DNA of 64,000 nucleotides from Ascarosepion bandense (GCA_037127315.1 JBBBDQ010001293.1:1895001-1959000); one strand, 5' to 3'. Shown: positions 10,364-20,794, numbered from the stretch's first letter. The notes: generated from the sequence alone by a model not told the origin. Translations and numbers: made by a program.

Positions 10364-11285
10364 CCTTGTAAATTTATTTAATTCAATAAGTATCGACAAT
10401 ATATCTCTGATAACATACTGTGAAGTGTTCTGACCAAATTTTAGTTGTGTGTCAACCAGTGAACTTACTGATCAAATCTCCAGCCTGTGTAAGCGAAAAA
10501 GAAAGATCGCGATCAAGCATACCAACCAGAGGCTAAGCTTAATAAATAACAAATAATACAATGGTTAAGTTGAAGCAGAAAAAAGAAATGGATGTTGATA
10601 ACGGACGAGAAGGAGGCTCAAATTGTTTGAAAGAAAGATTGAGGAAGGAAAATAGAAGGAGAAATTGGGTTCGATTCAGGGCACGAAAATGAGTCCTTTA
10701 TATAAAAAATAGAATTGGGAGGTAAGAAAAGACGAAAATAAATGATGTTTGTTAGAATGAAGGTCTGGTGGCATATGGTCAAACCTTGATGATATGATAA
10801 CTCATTGCACGTGTAATTGTAGACTAATGCAGCTGATGAATGCGATGAGACGAGAGTAATTCTTTGCAAAATCAGAAAAAAATTCCCATAAATGTCTTGT
10901 CGTTAACGAGGAACACGTAGCTAAAAGCAGATTGGCCTCGATGGTTGAACGATTGGGGCCAAACGTCTCCCTAAAGACCCCTAATTCAATCCGTAAATTT
11001 GGCTTAGAAATTCTATGGAGATCTGAGAGAGAACAATACCTAATGCGATATAGTGTTTTTTGAAGTTTTTTAGGGACTCAAGGAAAATGATCGCAAGCTC
11101 CAGCCCATATTATTAGACTATGCTATCTTTAGTACAAGACAACGTTCATGGTGCGCCTTGTAAGATATGTAGCTGCTGTATTATGGTAAAACGATGCGCG
11201 GATAATTTAATGGATTTCGGTCAGCAAAGTAGAATCTATAGGGTGCTATTCTTTTATTTTTCCTATTCGAATGAATAAATCTGTT

Positions 11286-11363
<78 letters not shown>
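11286..11363. repeat. (CT)n-(TA)n-(GA)n palindromic microsatellite
   Basis: CT, then TA, then GA tracts make a self-complementary block immediately 5' of the SINE-C copy at 11366. Confidence 0.95.
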
Positions 11364-11365
11364 GC

Positions 11366-11530
11366 ATATAATGCATCATATGCTAAAAGTCTGCCTTCTT
11401 CTGCCGAGCGCCCATAGCCCACAGGTAGAATCGCCGACTGACACCACTTCGGTCGGGTTTCAATCCTGGGTTAAAAGCAATCGTATGTCTAACCGTACTG
11501 ATACAGCGAAACAGATCTGTCTGCGGATGA
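11366..11530 (+). mobile_element. SINE-C copy, plus orientation (stem II of hammerhead deleted)
   Basis: TAAAAGTCTGCCTTCTTCTG, then tRNA-like CATAGCCCACAGGTAGAATC (A box) and GGTCGGGTTTCAATCCTGGG (B box), then the hammerhead zone 11493-11526. Stem I CCGTA/TGCGG is perfect and stem III ACAGATCTGT with a GTC cleavage site is perfect, but the stem II hairpin has lost its left half (CTGAT-ACAGC-GAAAC). It meets a minus-strand copy tail to tail. Confidence 0.8.
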
Positions 11531-11725
11531 CATATACATGCCTGTTTCGCTGTATCACAGCTCATCAGTTTGGCTAGACACACCCACTTGTTTCTGGCCA
11601 GGATTGAAACTCGACCAATTTGGTATCAGTCGGAGTCACTACCCCCTAAGCCATCGACGCATGGAATCAGAGAAAGGAAATTTTAGCGTGTTGTATATAA
11701 GCAGTGTATACACACGCCAGTCACC
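11531..11725 (-). mobile_element. SINE-C copy, minus orientation
   Basis: Minus strand: upstream block with GCGTGTGTATACACTGC, tRNA-like GATGGCTTAGGGGGTAGTG (A box) and GAGTTTCAATCCTGG (B box), linker, then the hammerhead at 11532-11573. The upstream block recurs at 15205-15265. Confidence 0.8.
11532..11573 (-). ncRNA. hammerhead ribozyme motif in SINE-C, core intact
   Basis: Core CTGATGA (plus strand 11562-11568), stem II GCTGT-GAT-ACAGC, GAA, and stem III ACA-GGCA-TGT are intact. Stem I is weak (CCAAA against TATATG), so cleavage activity is doubtful although the fold is recognisable. Confidence 0.6.
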
Positions 11726-11786
11726 GAAAGAACTTAATTCATATGTGAATTCAATATATTCAAAGAACTCAATTCGTATGTGAATT

Positions 11787-11787
11787 C

Positions 11788-11853
<66 letters not shown>
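11787..11853. repeat. (TA)n(GT)n microsatellite inside a GAATTC palindrome
   Basis: TATGTGAATTCATATATA at the left and GTGTGAATTCACATACG at the right flank the tract. The ATGTGAATTC unit also appears near 11740 and 11775. Confidence 0.9.
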
Positions 11854-11855
<2 letters not shown>

Positions 11856-11989
11856 TCACATACGAAATAACATGTACTTTGAAGAACTGCGTACTTGATC
11901 CTAATTTCGTAAATAATTATATGGGCTATGCCAATACGAAACTAACTCGAAGAGTGACGCTACATATCCATCAACGTAGCTCAATTCGA

Positions 11990-13320
11990 TCTCATTTAAA
12001 CACACACAGACCTACCAAACCCTATCCGTAACGGAGGCCTTATCAATAAAAACGAAAAACCCAACGCTCAATAACTACAAACACGTTAACAGCATGCTTA
12101 CCGTGTTCGGTACATAACACATACTACTACTCCACATTATACATAACACCACATACACTTTATTACACGTAAAATAACATCCATCCTCGAAAATGGCTAA
12201 AAGTATAGTCGAAAGATAAACAAAACATTTGGACAATTTTTATATAATTTGTGTCCTCAAAAGAAAGAAATTATATGATCACATGAAAAATTACATTAAA
12301 AAGAATTAACTATCTTTTCTGAATCCAGATAGTTTGATAAGTGAAAACAACAGATCAAAAACCTTGTACCAAAGCGAAATAAAATCTTACAAGTACTCAA
12401 TGCATTCCCTGACCACGTACCAAACTCAATAGAAACCTCGATAGATCAACACTTTAAGGTTGATATTCTCTATCCTTTCACAAGAAAAATGGTAATGGGT
12501 GGTTCAATTCACCCTACCCCACGCAAAACATATTTGAATTTTGCAGTTGTGTTGTCATATCCTTCTATGGCAACTGAAAATGACCATGTCTGAAATTAAG
12601 TAGTGCAGTAGAGGAACCCTGAAAAACAATTCAGTGGAAAGGAAAGTTGTTAATGATGTAATGTGTTAAAGATTAAAGAAAGCACTCACTTTATCTAGCA
12701 CATATTTTTCTCGAAAAGCCCATATCTGCTCACGTTCTCATCCAAAACAGGAACAGACCAATTTTCTAAAGAAACTTATGGCCGCTAGCGCAATGAGAAA
12801 TACGTAACGAACTCGCTCACGAGGCAGGCACTTACATGATGTGATCAACGCATAAGATTCACGATAATATTTACAGCCACGCGTACATGGACGTGTGTAT
12901 AATTGCATTGCCCTCTCTTCCTAAGCTTGATATGACACCTTCGCACCCTTAATGAGGTTCATACAAGTGCAAAGGGAAATCCAGGGTCTAAATGTTGTAT
13001 AAGGTTCATCACAGGAAAGAAATTTAGATCAGGTACTTAACGCAGGAAAGGGATAATTAGAAAACAAGCAATAGGAGAAAAAGACTTCAAAAAATTCAAC
13101 TCTGACCTTTGTAAGAACACATTCAAAATTGCACATACACAAAAAGAAAGTAATATTCAATATATAAACGACGCTTATAAAATACCATATCGAGACTGAG
13201 AAACACATCATCACACACACATTATATATTCTTTAAATATGACCGGCAATAAATATTTCGCATGCTTTGTTCGTATTTGTTCTTTCAAGTTTCATTTTTG
13301 ACGACTAAGTATGTGAAGTA
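11990..13320. other. AT-rich stretch, no feature recognised
   Basis: Both strands show only short frames with frequent stops, and I recognise no repeat family. The short CATCACACACACATTATATA area near 13210 is simple sequence. Confidence 0.5.
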
Positions 13321-13326
13321 TGTGAT

Positions 13327-13623
13327 TTGCGTTGCGGTGCAGTGTATATCGACTCGGAACAACAAGCAGAGTTCGAATTCCAGTTGAATTCATTGCATTC
13401 ACTTACGCGCAAATACCCTTGGAAAAGGTATTAATCGGTCTCTTCCCTCTAGTTATGGGTTAAATAACAGGACAGATTGGCTTCTATAGTTTTGGCTGGC
13501 AACTAGTCTACTGCAGAAAGCAATGGCAACTTACTGCGGGGTAATCTTCTGCCCAGTCGTTCATGTCTATTTCTAGACACGATCGCCCAAAGCGTGTATC
13601 ACGAATAGCACTTAACTGACTGA
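13327..13623 (+). mobile_element. SINE-A copy, full length
   Basis: TGCGTTGCGGTGCAGTGTAT head, B box GAGTTCGAATTCC, GGTTAAATAACAGGACAGAT block, terminal hairpin and CACTTAACTGACTGA tail all present in order. Confidence 0.88.
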
Positions 13624-13917
13624 AGTCTGTGAAAACTGTCCATAATGTTGGATTTTATGATCGCATTTTGCCTAAAACTTTAGATGTTATCAAGTAAGCG
13701 GGGTGGGGGAGCTTTGATAATTTTTTTGGTAACCAAGTTTGCTAATATATTTTGCTTGGATTTGTATATTATGTTTTGCAACAGTATTCTCATTCTTTGC
13801 TGAAAATTTTCTGTGTTTCAGAACACAGGCAATGTAGTTTGTCCCTATTCGTAAAGGTCTTATTAAAAGGAAAGTGTTTTGTTTTTATGAGTTCATTATA
13901 TGTGCAGGTACTGTAAG

Positions 13918-14010
13918 AGCCGAGTTCCAATTTCAGTTAGGTTTGTCATATTCAATCAAACACTTTTAAGAAAAGGCATGAATCCACCTATTTTTACTCA
14001 GTTAAATTAG
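13918..14010 (+). mobile_element. SINE-A-like fragment, diverged
   Basis: GAGCCGAGTTCCAATTTCAG followed by AAAGGCATGAATCCACC and TACTCAGTTAAAT resembles the B-box to middle part of SINE-A, with many changes. Confidence 0.35.
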
Positions 14011-14107
14011 TAAGATTGTACCATTAATTATTATAAGTTTGTAATAAAAACATAGTTTACTGCTATTAAAATGAAGGTGTTTGGTGTTTATGAGTTCATT
14101 ATACATA

Positions 14108-14193
14108 CATACATACATACATCCATACATATATATATATATAACAAGATTAGGTTCTAGTGGCTTGATTGCCAAGACTATAGAAGCCAAGCC

Positions 14194-14240
<47 letters not shown>
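14108..14240. repeat. (CATA)n and (TA)n tracts with SINE-A scrap
   Basis: CATA tetranucleotides, a TA tract, a short linker (AGTGGCTTGATTGCCAAGAC...), then a longer TA tract. Confidence 0.85.
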
Positions 14241-14243
<3 letters not shown>

Positions 14244-14254
14244 TGCTATTTACC

Positions 14255-14592
14255 CTATTTCCCTTACTAGAGCGGGATGTGACACAAAGTCTTTTTCTAA
14301 GGTGAGGACAGCCGCGTACGGACGGGCACAGGGACAAAAATTTCCCAGTCCCCTCAATCGCCGCTTGAGCTGGCCCCGGTGACGAGCACCTGGTTCACCC
14401 CTCTGCTGCAATGGGGTGTCGCGGCCGCGAGACACTGTTCCCCGGGACTGGGCATCTATTCAGTATAAGTTTTCTCAGAAGCAACCCTGTCCTCGCGGAT
14501 GGAGCTACAACTGAGCCACACTCTATCTTCGAGGACAGAGACGCAACTGAGAGATGATTTCGGTACACACCCGACACAAAAATGTGCCGGGT
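14255..14592. repeat. GC-rich island between (TA)n tracts, related to 24165-24415
   Basis: Strikingly GC-rich for this window. On the minus strand GGGAAATTTTTGTCCCTGTG, CGTACGCGGCTG and GACTTTGTGTCACATCCC line up in order with GGGAAATTTTGACCCAGTGT, CGCGCTCGGAATG and GGTTTTGTAGCACACCCCC on the plus strand at 24330-24390. It contains a hairpin CTGTCCTCG/CGAGGACAG. Both members sit in TA-rich DNA. It could be an old repeat, a structured RNA gene or an exon; I do not recognise it. Confidence 0.45.
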
Positions 14593-15204
14593 ATATATAT
14601 ATATATATATATAGTAATATTTTGATTATAGTTTTATAAGAAAAACATATTTTACTGCAATACAAGAGCAGTTGTGTTTCGGTACTATATTATTAGCACC
14701 TTGTCAGGCAGTGGAATATTTTTTTCTGTTAGGGATCATTACATATAGAAGCTTAAAAACAAAGCTATTTTTGCCATGTCCAAACAATTCAGCGAGTGAT
14801 TTTTGAAAGGGTTCGTCTCAATGAACCAATAGAAAGCCAGGTTATGATCGATAGGAGAAATTTGACTTCAACAGTAAAGGTGGGTAGAGACTTGAAATGA
14901 TTTGAGACCCAGACGTTTTCAATACTAGTGATGAAAAAATTTTGAATGATATATATGTATCATTTAGCAATTCTTAAAGTAGTGAACAAGACACAAAGCC
15001 AGGAAAGTTTTTCTTTTTTTTTTCTTATAAATAATATGTACATATGCAGCTGTCTTAGTGGGTGGTGATCTATCCGTTAAACCGGAACTATTTAATTATC
15101 AGAAGATGAAAGAATTAATCAATATATGCTAGGTAATAAATTATACATGCCTAGTTATATAATATTAGGAAAACTTAACTATACTTTAGTTTTGCGTCTT
15201 ATAT

Positions 15205-15265
15205 ATAAGTGGTGTATACATACGCCAGGCACCGGGAGAACTCAATTCACTGCTTAAGAGTACCG
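15205..15265 (+). repeat. SINE-C upstream block, isolated
   Basis: TATATAAGTGGTGTATACATACGCCAGGCACC matches the block 5' of the minus-strand SINE-C at 11693-11725 in reverse sense. It lies about 80 bp from another SINE-C 3' end. Confidence 0.45.
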
Positions 15266-15339
15266 CGTAAATCGTAGATGTGGTAATTTTTTAAAAATTC
15301 TCTCCAAAGAGCGCAACCGTATTGAGAGCATAATATATT

Positions 15340-15417
15340 CGTCATCCACATAAAGGCCTGTTTCGCTGTATCACAGCTCATCAGTGTGGCTAGACATCTA
15401 CTTGCTTCTGTGAAACT
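15340..15417 (-). mobile_element. SINE-C 3' end with hammerhead, 5' truncated
   Basis: On the minus strand only the linker (CAGAAGCAAGTAGATGTCTA) and the complete hammerhead region remain; the tRNA-like head is missing. The tail GGATGACGAATATATTA matches other SINE-C copies. Confidence 0.75.
15346..15389 (-). ncRNA. type I hammerhead ribozyme motif, best preserved
   Basis: On the minus strand: stem I CCACA pairs perfectly with TGTGG. Core CTGATGA is at 15378-15384. Stem II is GCTGT-GAT-ACAGC (15365-15377), five perfect pairs. GAA follows at 15362-15364. Stem III ACAGGCCTTT has one C/T mismatch, and the UH site is T-A at 15351-15352. These are the conserved requirements of a hammerhead. Self-cleavage is predicted, not shown. 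Confidence 0.72.
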
Positions 15418-15534
15418 CTCTCCTAAATTGTCTTTGCGATTCCTTGAAGCTTTCGTGTTTCCAGTAACATTTTGACAGATTTTCTTTCCTTAAACCTACA
15501 TCCGGCAGGAAGGCCTCTGATTGAAAGACTGTGA

Positions 15535-15755
15535 GGAGTAAATTTAATTGCTGTTGTTCCCAGGTCCACTTGACCCGGCGTGGTAGCACCTGTTAGGGTT
15601 CCAGCTATGGGCAAATAGTTTCTCCCCAAATTGGGTCAAAACACAATGAAAGTATAAAAATAAACTTTTATAGTAAAAATTCCAAGAATACACTTGTGAA
15701 AGTAAAAATATTACCAGTCACACATCTTTTAAAAGAAATACCTACTAGTAACACA
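15535..15755 (+). repeat. dispersed repeat R3, copy 1 (inverted partner 19590-19800)
   Basis: TTGCTGTTGTTCCCAGGTCC, GTGGTAGCACCTGTTAGGGT, TCCAGCTATGGGCAAATAGT, ATGAAAGTATAAAAATAAAC appear in reverse complement at 19590-19800. Each copy is near an RTE remnant. Class unknown. Confidence 0.7.
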
Positions 15756-15892
15756 TTTGACTCTCAATGAAAAAACACTTTACAAAAATTACGTCAAAGA
15801 AAGCTGGTCTACAAACATATTTCTTACAAAGAATATATATTCTATTGATACACATCTATCGTAAAAATCTTCTCGACATTCTTCTTCTATGT

Positions 15893-16690
15893 GCTCTGTC
15901 CTTTCAGGATGTAGGCGATCATGGTTCACTACGTCTCCCTATCCCTTGTGACTCTTAGTATGTTTGCTCCTGTTACGCCTGGCAACCCCCGTTCCGTCAT
16001 TCACCTGATCAGGCCCTGCAAATATGTTATCCGCTGCCTTCCTCTGTCTCTCTTTCCTTCTATCTGGCCAGTCAGTATCAGGTTCTCCAGGCTCTCCTTC
16101 CTCATTGCGTGTCCCAGGAACTTCAGTTGTCTCTTCCTTGATGCTCAGTATTAAATTCCTTTTTGTTGCCATTCTTTCCAACACCTCATCGTTTCTTGCA
16201 TGCTCAGTCCACGATATCCGCAGCATCCTTCTGTAGAATCACATTTCCGCTGCTTCCAGTTTTGTCCTAATTTTCGATGATATTGTCCAGCATTCAATAC
16301 CGTTTTGAAGAACTGACCTCACATAGCAATCCAGCACTCTTTTCTTTGTTTCTAGTGAAATTTTCCTATGTGTTAGTACTTTACCCAACTTCTGGAACGC
16401 GTCCTTTGCTATGCTAATTCGCCTTCGGATCTCTGTGTTGCACTTTCCATCTCCTGTTAGATCACTTCCTAGATATTTAAATTTTTGTACTTGCTTGATT
16501 CTGGTATCCCCCACTTGTATTTGGCATTTTGGGTTTGCACCTTTTGCTGATGACCATGCATTCAGTTTTCTTAAAGTTTATTTGTAGTCGGAGGTCTTGT
16601 AGTTTCCTTTCCGTGTCTAAGCGATTAAAGTTGATATACCGTAAAACAAACCAAACTAAACTTTCCTCAAAACGTCGTACTTCTATCATT
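15893..16690 (-). mobile_element. RTE/BovB-like LINE, C-terminal RT remnant
   Basis: The minus-strand open frame at 16239-16514 contains KYLGSDLTGDGKCNTEIRRR, DAFQKLGKVLTHRKISLETK and RVLDCYVRSVLQNGIECWTI. These are the typical C-terminal blocks of RTE-clade reverse transcriptases (YLGS...DG, IRRRI, W-T-I). Downstream on the same strand, across a frameshift, are WTEHARNDEVLERMATKRN and the closing R...ESHKG region near 15910-15960. Upstream, 16477-16689 has VISKRCKPKMPN, the segment just before YLGS. The catalytic core is absent. A related copy in the same orientation is at 18640-19345. Confidence 0.85.
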
Positions 16691-16739
16691 ATTAGAATGC
16701 AGTCAAATTTATTATAGGTTAAAAGAAGTCAAAAGGTGA

Positions 16740-16916
16740 ATATATTTAAAAATGCAGTGTAGATAAAGAAGAATCTAAGAGAGCATCCTGTATATGAAGT
16801 GGTAGGATAACTCTTTAGGAGAGCTATAAATATATATGTATATAAATACATATAGAACAAATATATGTAAAAATTAAGACAGACATGTAATTCCATGGTT
16901 AAGCGGAAGTGTGGAC

Positions 16917-16920
<4 letters not shown>
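16740..16920. repeat. foldback family F1, partial copy
   Basis: Same opening as the copies at 16950 and 24678 (CAGTGTAGATAAAGAAGAATC, GGTAGGATAACTCTTTAGGA, AAAATTAAGACAGACATG, TTCCATGGTTAAGCGGAAGT). It stops before the inverted arms, at a (TA)n tract. Confidence 0.7.
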
Positions 16921-16949
<29 letters not shown>

Positions 16950-16954
<5 letters not shown>

Positions 16955-17225
16955 CATGCGGTGTAGATAAGAAGAATCCAAAAGAGTACAGTGGTAGAAT
17001 AACTCTCTAGGAGAGCTCTAAATATATAACTATATAAATACATATTGAGCAAATATATGTAAAAATTAAGACAGACACGTTATTCCATGGTTAAGCGGAT
17101 GTATGGGCCTATTTCAGGCGAACCATCTTCAGCTTCCGTCTTAAACTGAAGATGGTTCGTCTGCAAAAGGCCCATACTTCCGCTTAACCATGGAATAACA
17201 TGCCTGTCTTTATATATATATATAA
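16950..17225. repeat. foldback family F1 with inverted hammerhead-like arms
   Basis: After CAGCATGCGGTGTAGATAAG and GGTAGAATAACTCTCTAGGA come arms ATTCCATGGTTAAGCGGA...GAACCATCTTCAG and CTGAAGATGGTTCG...CCGCTTAACCATGGAATA, inverted copies with a very short centre near 17135-17145. (TA)n flanks both sides. On the minus strand the left arm reads GGAAG-CTGAAGA-TGGTTCGCCT-GAAA-TAGGCCCATA, a hammerhead-like core with a short UUCG-loop stem II. The right-arm copy has GCAAAA in place of GAAA. Confidence 0.75.
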
Positions 17226-17342
17226 TTTCAGATACTTTAATCCAAGCGGAAAAAGCAGGAAGGGAAATTCCAAAAACCCGATCCTAATTAATATTTAAAA
17301 TTTTATTTTAATATTAAAAAATGATACAGGAAGAGAGCTATC
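17225..17342 (+). repeat. dispersed repeat R4, copy 1 (pair with 53893-54006)
   Basis: TTCAGATACTTTAATCCAAG, CCAAAAACCCGATCCTAATT, TTTTAATATTAAAAAATGAT, ACAGGAAGAGAGCT match at 53893-54006 with few changes. Both copies follow (TA)n and both lie beside foldbacks. Confidence 0.85.
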
Positions 17343-17744
17343 CGATTTAACTAGAGACTCAATAGACCCCACCGTTTATACATCATACTATTTGCATTTT
17401 CCAGTAAATTCAGAATCTTCAATTGCAGTATTGTTTATAAATGGGAATAATTTTCCCCATTGCAAATTCAAAACCGTTGATTATTAATAAATAATTTTAA
17501 CTTCTTTAGGCACAATTATTTTTTAATAAATGTTAAAAAGGGTCAAGTTAATATTACTTTCATATATTACAAATATATTTAAATTTTATTATTCAAAATA
17601 TTTCTGTTACATTTTTCCATTAAATTAAATCAAACACTAGGGAGAAAATTAATTTAATGCGTTCAAAACAAAAACATGTATGAATGTAAATAAATTCAAT
17701 ATCTATCTTTTGCATGTGAAATTCAAAACAGGGGGAAGTAGAAG

Positions 17745-17776
<32 letters not shown>

Positions 17777-18442
17777 CAATAAATTACAGGAAATTCATTA
17801 GGTAAGTGTATGCTTGTGTTGCCCTGATAAATTTGAACAAAATGAGTTAGGTATGAATCGAAAGAATAAAAAGAATGCATGGGGTAAATCAGTATGTCTT
17901 TTTTTATAAACTAGTTCGTCATTTTATAAAATAGTGTGTCACACACGATTGATTCTTGCTACGTTAACGGAAGAGGTTGTTGGGAAATAAAAAAAACAAC
18001 ATGCTCTTCTTTTATCTGTTAGAAATCGATGCAGTTCCCCAGTTTCCCTGGTTTAGTCGTTCAAACTTAAAAACCCAAAATACAAAAAAAATAAATAAGA
18101 AATAAATAAGATAATATTGTTAAGTGATTCTCGACTGACTGTGAATGAAGAGACGCAGTTTATTCGGCCATACAAACTGATTTCCATGTTCATCACTTTA
18201 ACAATCTATTTCTCTTACGTTAGTTAATGGAAATATATTGACGTGTACAGAATTTCGCTTGTAATTTAAGCAGATTTTTTCTAAAAATGGAAGATTAATG
18301 TATTATAATCATTTATGTTAGTGAACATTATGAAAAAGTCCGAGAAAAGTATTAGAATAGTCCAAACATAACATTTATTCTATTGAGAAACAATATACAA
18401 CCTACAGATGTTTACCTTTTAACAATGTTTTTTTTGTTCTAG

Positions 18443-18632
18443 AAAGGTGACTATCCTGCTCGGAAAATTCCCGGAATGTAGTGTCAGAAGAGGGACAGAT
18501 GAGTTCTTTTTGTCTGTTCCCGCCCCGAAGGCGAAAAAACGTCCAAGAACTAGTTATCTCCCTCTGGAGTTGCAGGAAGACGGGTCGCAATTGTATTGTT
18601 TTGTGACCAATCCGGAACACCCCTACTTGTAG
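18443..18632 (+). CDS. candidate terminal coding exon, product unknown
   Basis: A polypyrimidine run ending TTTTTTTTGTTCTAG (AG at 18441-18442) is a good 3' splice site. After it a frame stays open for 62 codons to TAG at 18630-18632: KVTILLGKFPECSVRRG, later SVPAPKAKKRPRTSYLP, then LYCFVTNPEHPYL. The stretch is about half GC against roughly a third around it, and codon use looks protein-like, unlike other open frames here. There is no start codon before the splice site, so it would be the last exon of a gene whose other exons lie upstream. The stop is followed almost at once by an RTE remnant on the other strand (from about 18640), so any 3' UTR contains that insertion. I do not recognise the protein. 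It could instead be an old transposon fragment. Confidence 0.35.
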
Positions 18633-18639
18633 GGATCGG

Positions 18640-19345
18640 CAGAGTTAACTTCTTCTTCATATGCCGTGTCCCTTCAGGGCGTAGGCGATCATGAACTTCC
18701 ACTAAGCTCTGTCTCTTGTCGCTCTCAATATTTTTTCTCTTTGTATCTCCCCCAATCTCCGCTCTGTCATGAATTTTCTCAGACCTATCTGACCTGATAT
18801 CCCCTGTCACTCTTTCCGTTATCCGTCTTGTGAGTATTAAATTCTCCAGGCCCTCCTTCTTCATTACGTTTCCTAGGAACCTCATATGACACTTCCTGAT
18901 GCTAAGTATCAGTTTTCTTCTTCTTTTCATCCTCTCTGACACCTCATCGTTGCTCATGTGCTCCGTTCATGGTATCCTCAGCACCCTTCTGTAGAACCAC
19001 ATTTCAACTGCCTCAAGCCTCTCCTTCATTCTTGATGATATCGTCCAACATTCACTTCCGTACAGAAAGACAAATGTCACATAACAAACCAGCACTCTTT
19101 TCTTTGTTTCCAATTAAATTTTTCTGATTCTCAGTACTCTGATTAGCTTCTGAAATGCGTCTTTGGCCTTTGCCAATGCGTCTTTGTATCTCCATGTAGC
19201 ACTTTCCACCTCCTGACAGCACGCTTCCAAAGTATTTAAATTTCTTTACTTGTTTTATTTTAGTTTCTCCGACTTGTAATTGGCAGATTGGGCTTTTCTT
19301 TTTACTGATGACTATAGATTCAGTTTTCTTGAAAGAGTCCGGCAA
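18640..19345 (-). mobile_element. RTE/BovB-like LINE, C-terminal RT remnant
   Basis: On the minus strand: FKYFGSVLSGGGKCYMEIQRRIGKG (19052-19345 frame), then after a frameshift MSNDEVSERMKRRRKLILSI, RFLGNVMKKEGLENLILTRR and ending PEGTRHMKKK. The order is that of RTE C-termini, matching 15893-16690. Frameshifts make it inactive. Confidence 0.85.
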
Positions 19346-19359
19346 AGCTATACAGAGCC

Positions 19360-19588
19360 TTAAACCCTAGTGATGCTATGTGTGTGTTGACGAACGTGTG
19401 ACTTTGAGTTTTGTTAACGGCATATCAACGTCTGTCGGTTATTTAATGCCAAAAAGGTGGGGCTTAAAGGTATTTTTTTAATGTTCGGTTATAGTGAGAC
19501 AGTTGATTTAGTCACATTTTAATGAGAATTTCTTGTTTTTATTCTTTTTTGTTTTAGAAAACTGAAAATGTCTTCCAGTTTTGTATTC
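19360..19588. other. unassigned sequence
   Basis: AT-rich with a more mixed first 120 bases (GACGAACGTGTGACTTTGAG). No frame or family recognised. Confidence 0.4.
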
Positions 19589-19589
19589 A

Positions 19590-19800
19590 AAAATATTTTG
19601 CTGAGAATAATTTTTTTCTTCAAAAATGTATATTTTTCTATAAAAGTCTATTTTATGTCCATATTTTTATAAAAGTGTGCTTTTATACTTTCATAGTGTA
19701 TTTACTCCAGTTTGGGGGTTAACTATTTGCCCATAGCTGGAACCCTAACAGATGCTACCACTTCGAGTCAGGGTGGACCTGAGAACAACAGCAGTTAAGA
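19590..19800 (-). repeat. dispersed repeat R3, copy 2 (inverted to 15535-15755)
   Basis: Reverse complement shows CTGTTGTTCTCAGGTCCACC, GTGGTAGCATCTGTTAGGGT, CCAGCTATGGGCAAATAG, ATGAAAGTATAAAAGCACAC as in copy 1. Confidence 0.7.
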
Positions 19801-20569
19801 GGTGGTTCCGTGCTTTTCACAAAGTCCCAATCAGCGGTCTTGTTGCTGAATGCACAACGTGTGAGTTTGTGCATTAACACACTACATTATTTTGATAATT
19901 TGAGAAGAAATTTTATTCATAAGAAAACTATTATTAGTAGTAGTAGTATTATAAATCATATATCTTTCGGATGCATTCGACTTACAATGAACCTCACTGA
20001 AATATTTATATAAGCTGACATTATTAGTTCTGAATAATGGAGTGTTGTTGAAGTGCAACGGACGTAAGTGACAACACATTCGAACATTTAGGTAAATAAT
20101 TCTCTTGAATTTGCACAAGTGGAGGTCATTTGGTAAAAACACTTAAAATAGTGCGACGGTTGATGCAAAAAGCAAATTTACTTAAATAACACAAAACAGT
20201 TCACGATTTCTTTTATCTAATATTGCTTCAAACATTTCTTTTTCGAAGAGATATAGTATTGGAATCTGCAATAAACCGCTCAGAATTTTTGGTAAGATAT
20301 TTGAGGAAATGCGGGTCAGTTACAAGAAGACAAATCAGTTTATGAGTGTTTAAGAGATAATATGGTTTTCGTCATGATAGCATAATAATGTTTGAATTTG
20401 TTGGGTGAATTCAGGTGAGTTGTAAATTTAAATACAACAGAAGTAAGTTATAAATGGTGACCGGGGATGAAAGATACAGGCAAAAAGAAAAAAGAGAGAT
20501 GAGTTAGTATTTACATTATTCAGACTATTGTCCTTATCTTTGTCTCCATTTGTACGACGTTTAAGGACA

Positions 20570-20660
20570 CATGACCCAGTAGATATAGTCGTTGGTTAGT
20601 TCCTAACTTGACTCTTAGAGTTAGGAGTTCAATACCAGAGTACAGCAGTGAGGAACAAGT
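20570..20660 (+). repeat. possible tRNA-like repeat head
   Basis: GACCCAGTAGATATAGTCGT, then GTTAGGAGTTCAATACC resembles a B box. A loosely similar segment lies at 53586-53665 (GGCTCAGTGTACAAAAGCGT...TTGAGTTCAATACC). Evidence is weak. Confidence 0.25.
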
Positions 20661-20794
20661 AACTTACAGGGTTAGAGGGAGATAACTCATGACTTCTAAT
20701 CGTAGCATTACTACGCAAGGAATGAGGAAACCTAGGTAGGTTTGTTGGCTCTTAGATTTATTCTTATTTGTTGCTCTACTTCTGTATTTTTTTT

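Noticed and set aside
14255..14592. ribosomal RNA or known snRNA
   Set aside because: No stretch matches 18S, 28S, U-snRNA, 7SK or 7SL sequences that I can recall.
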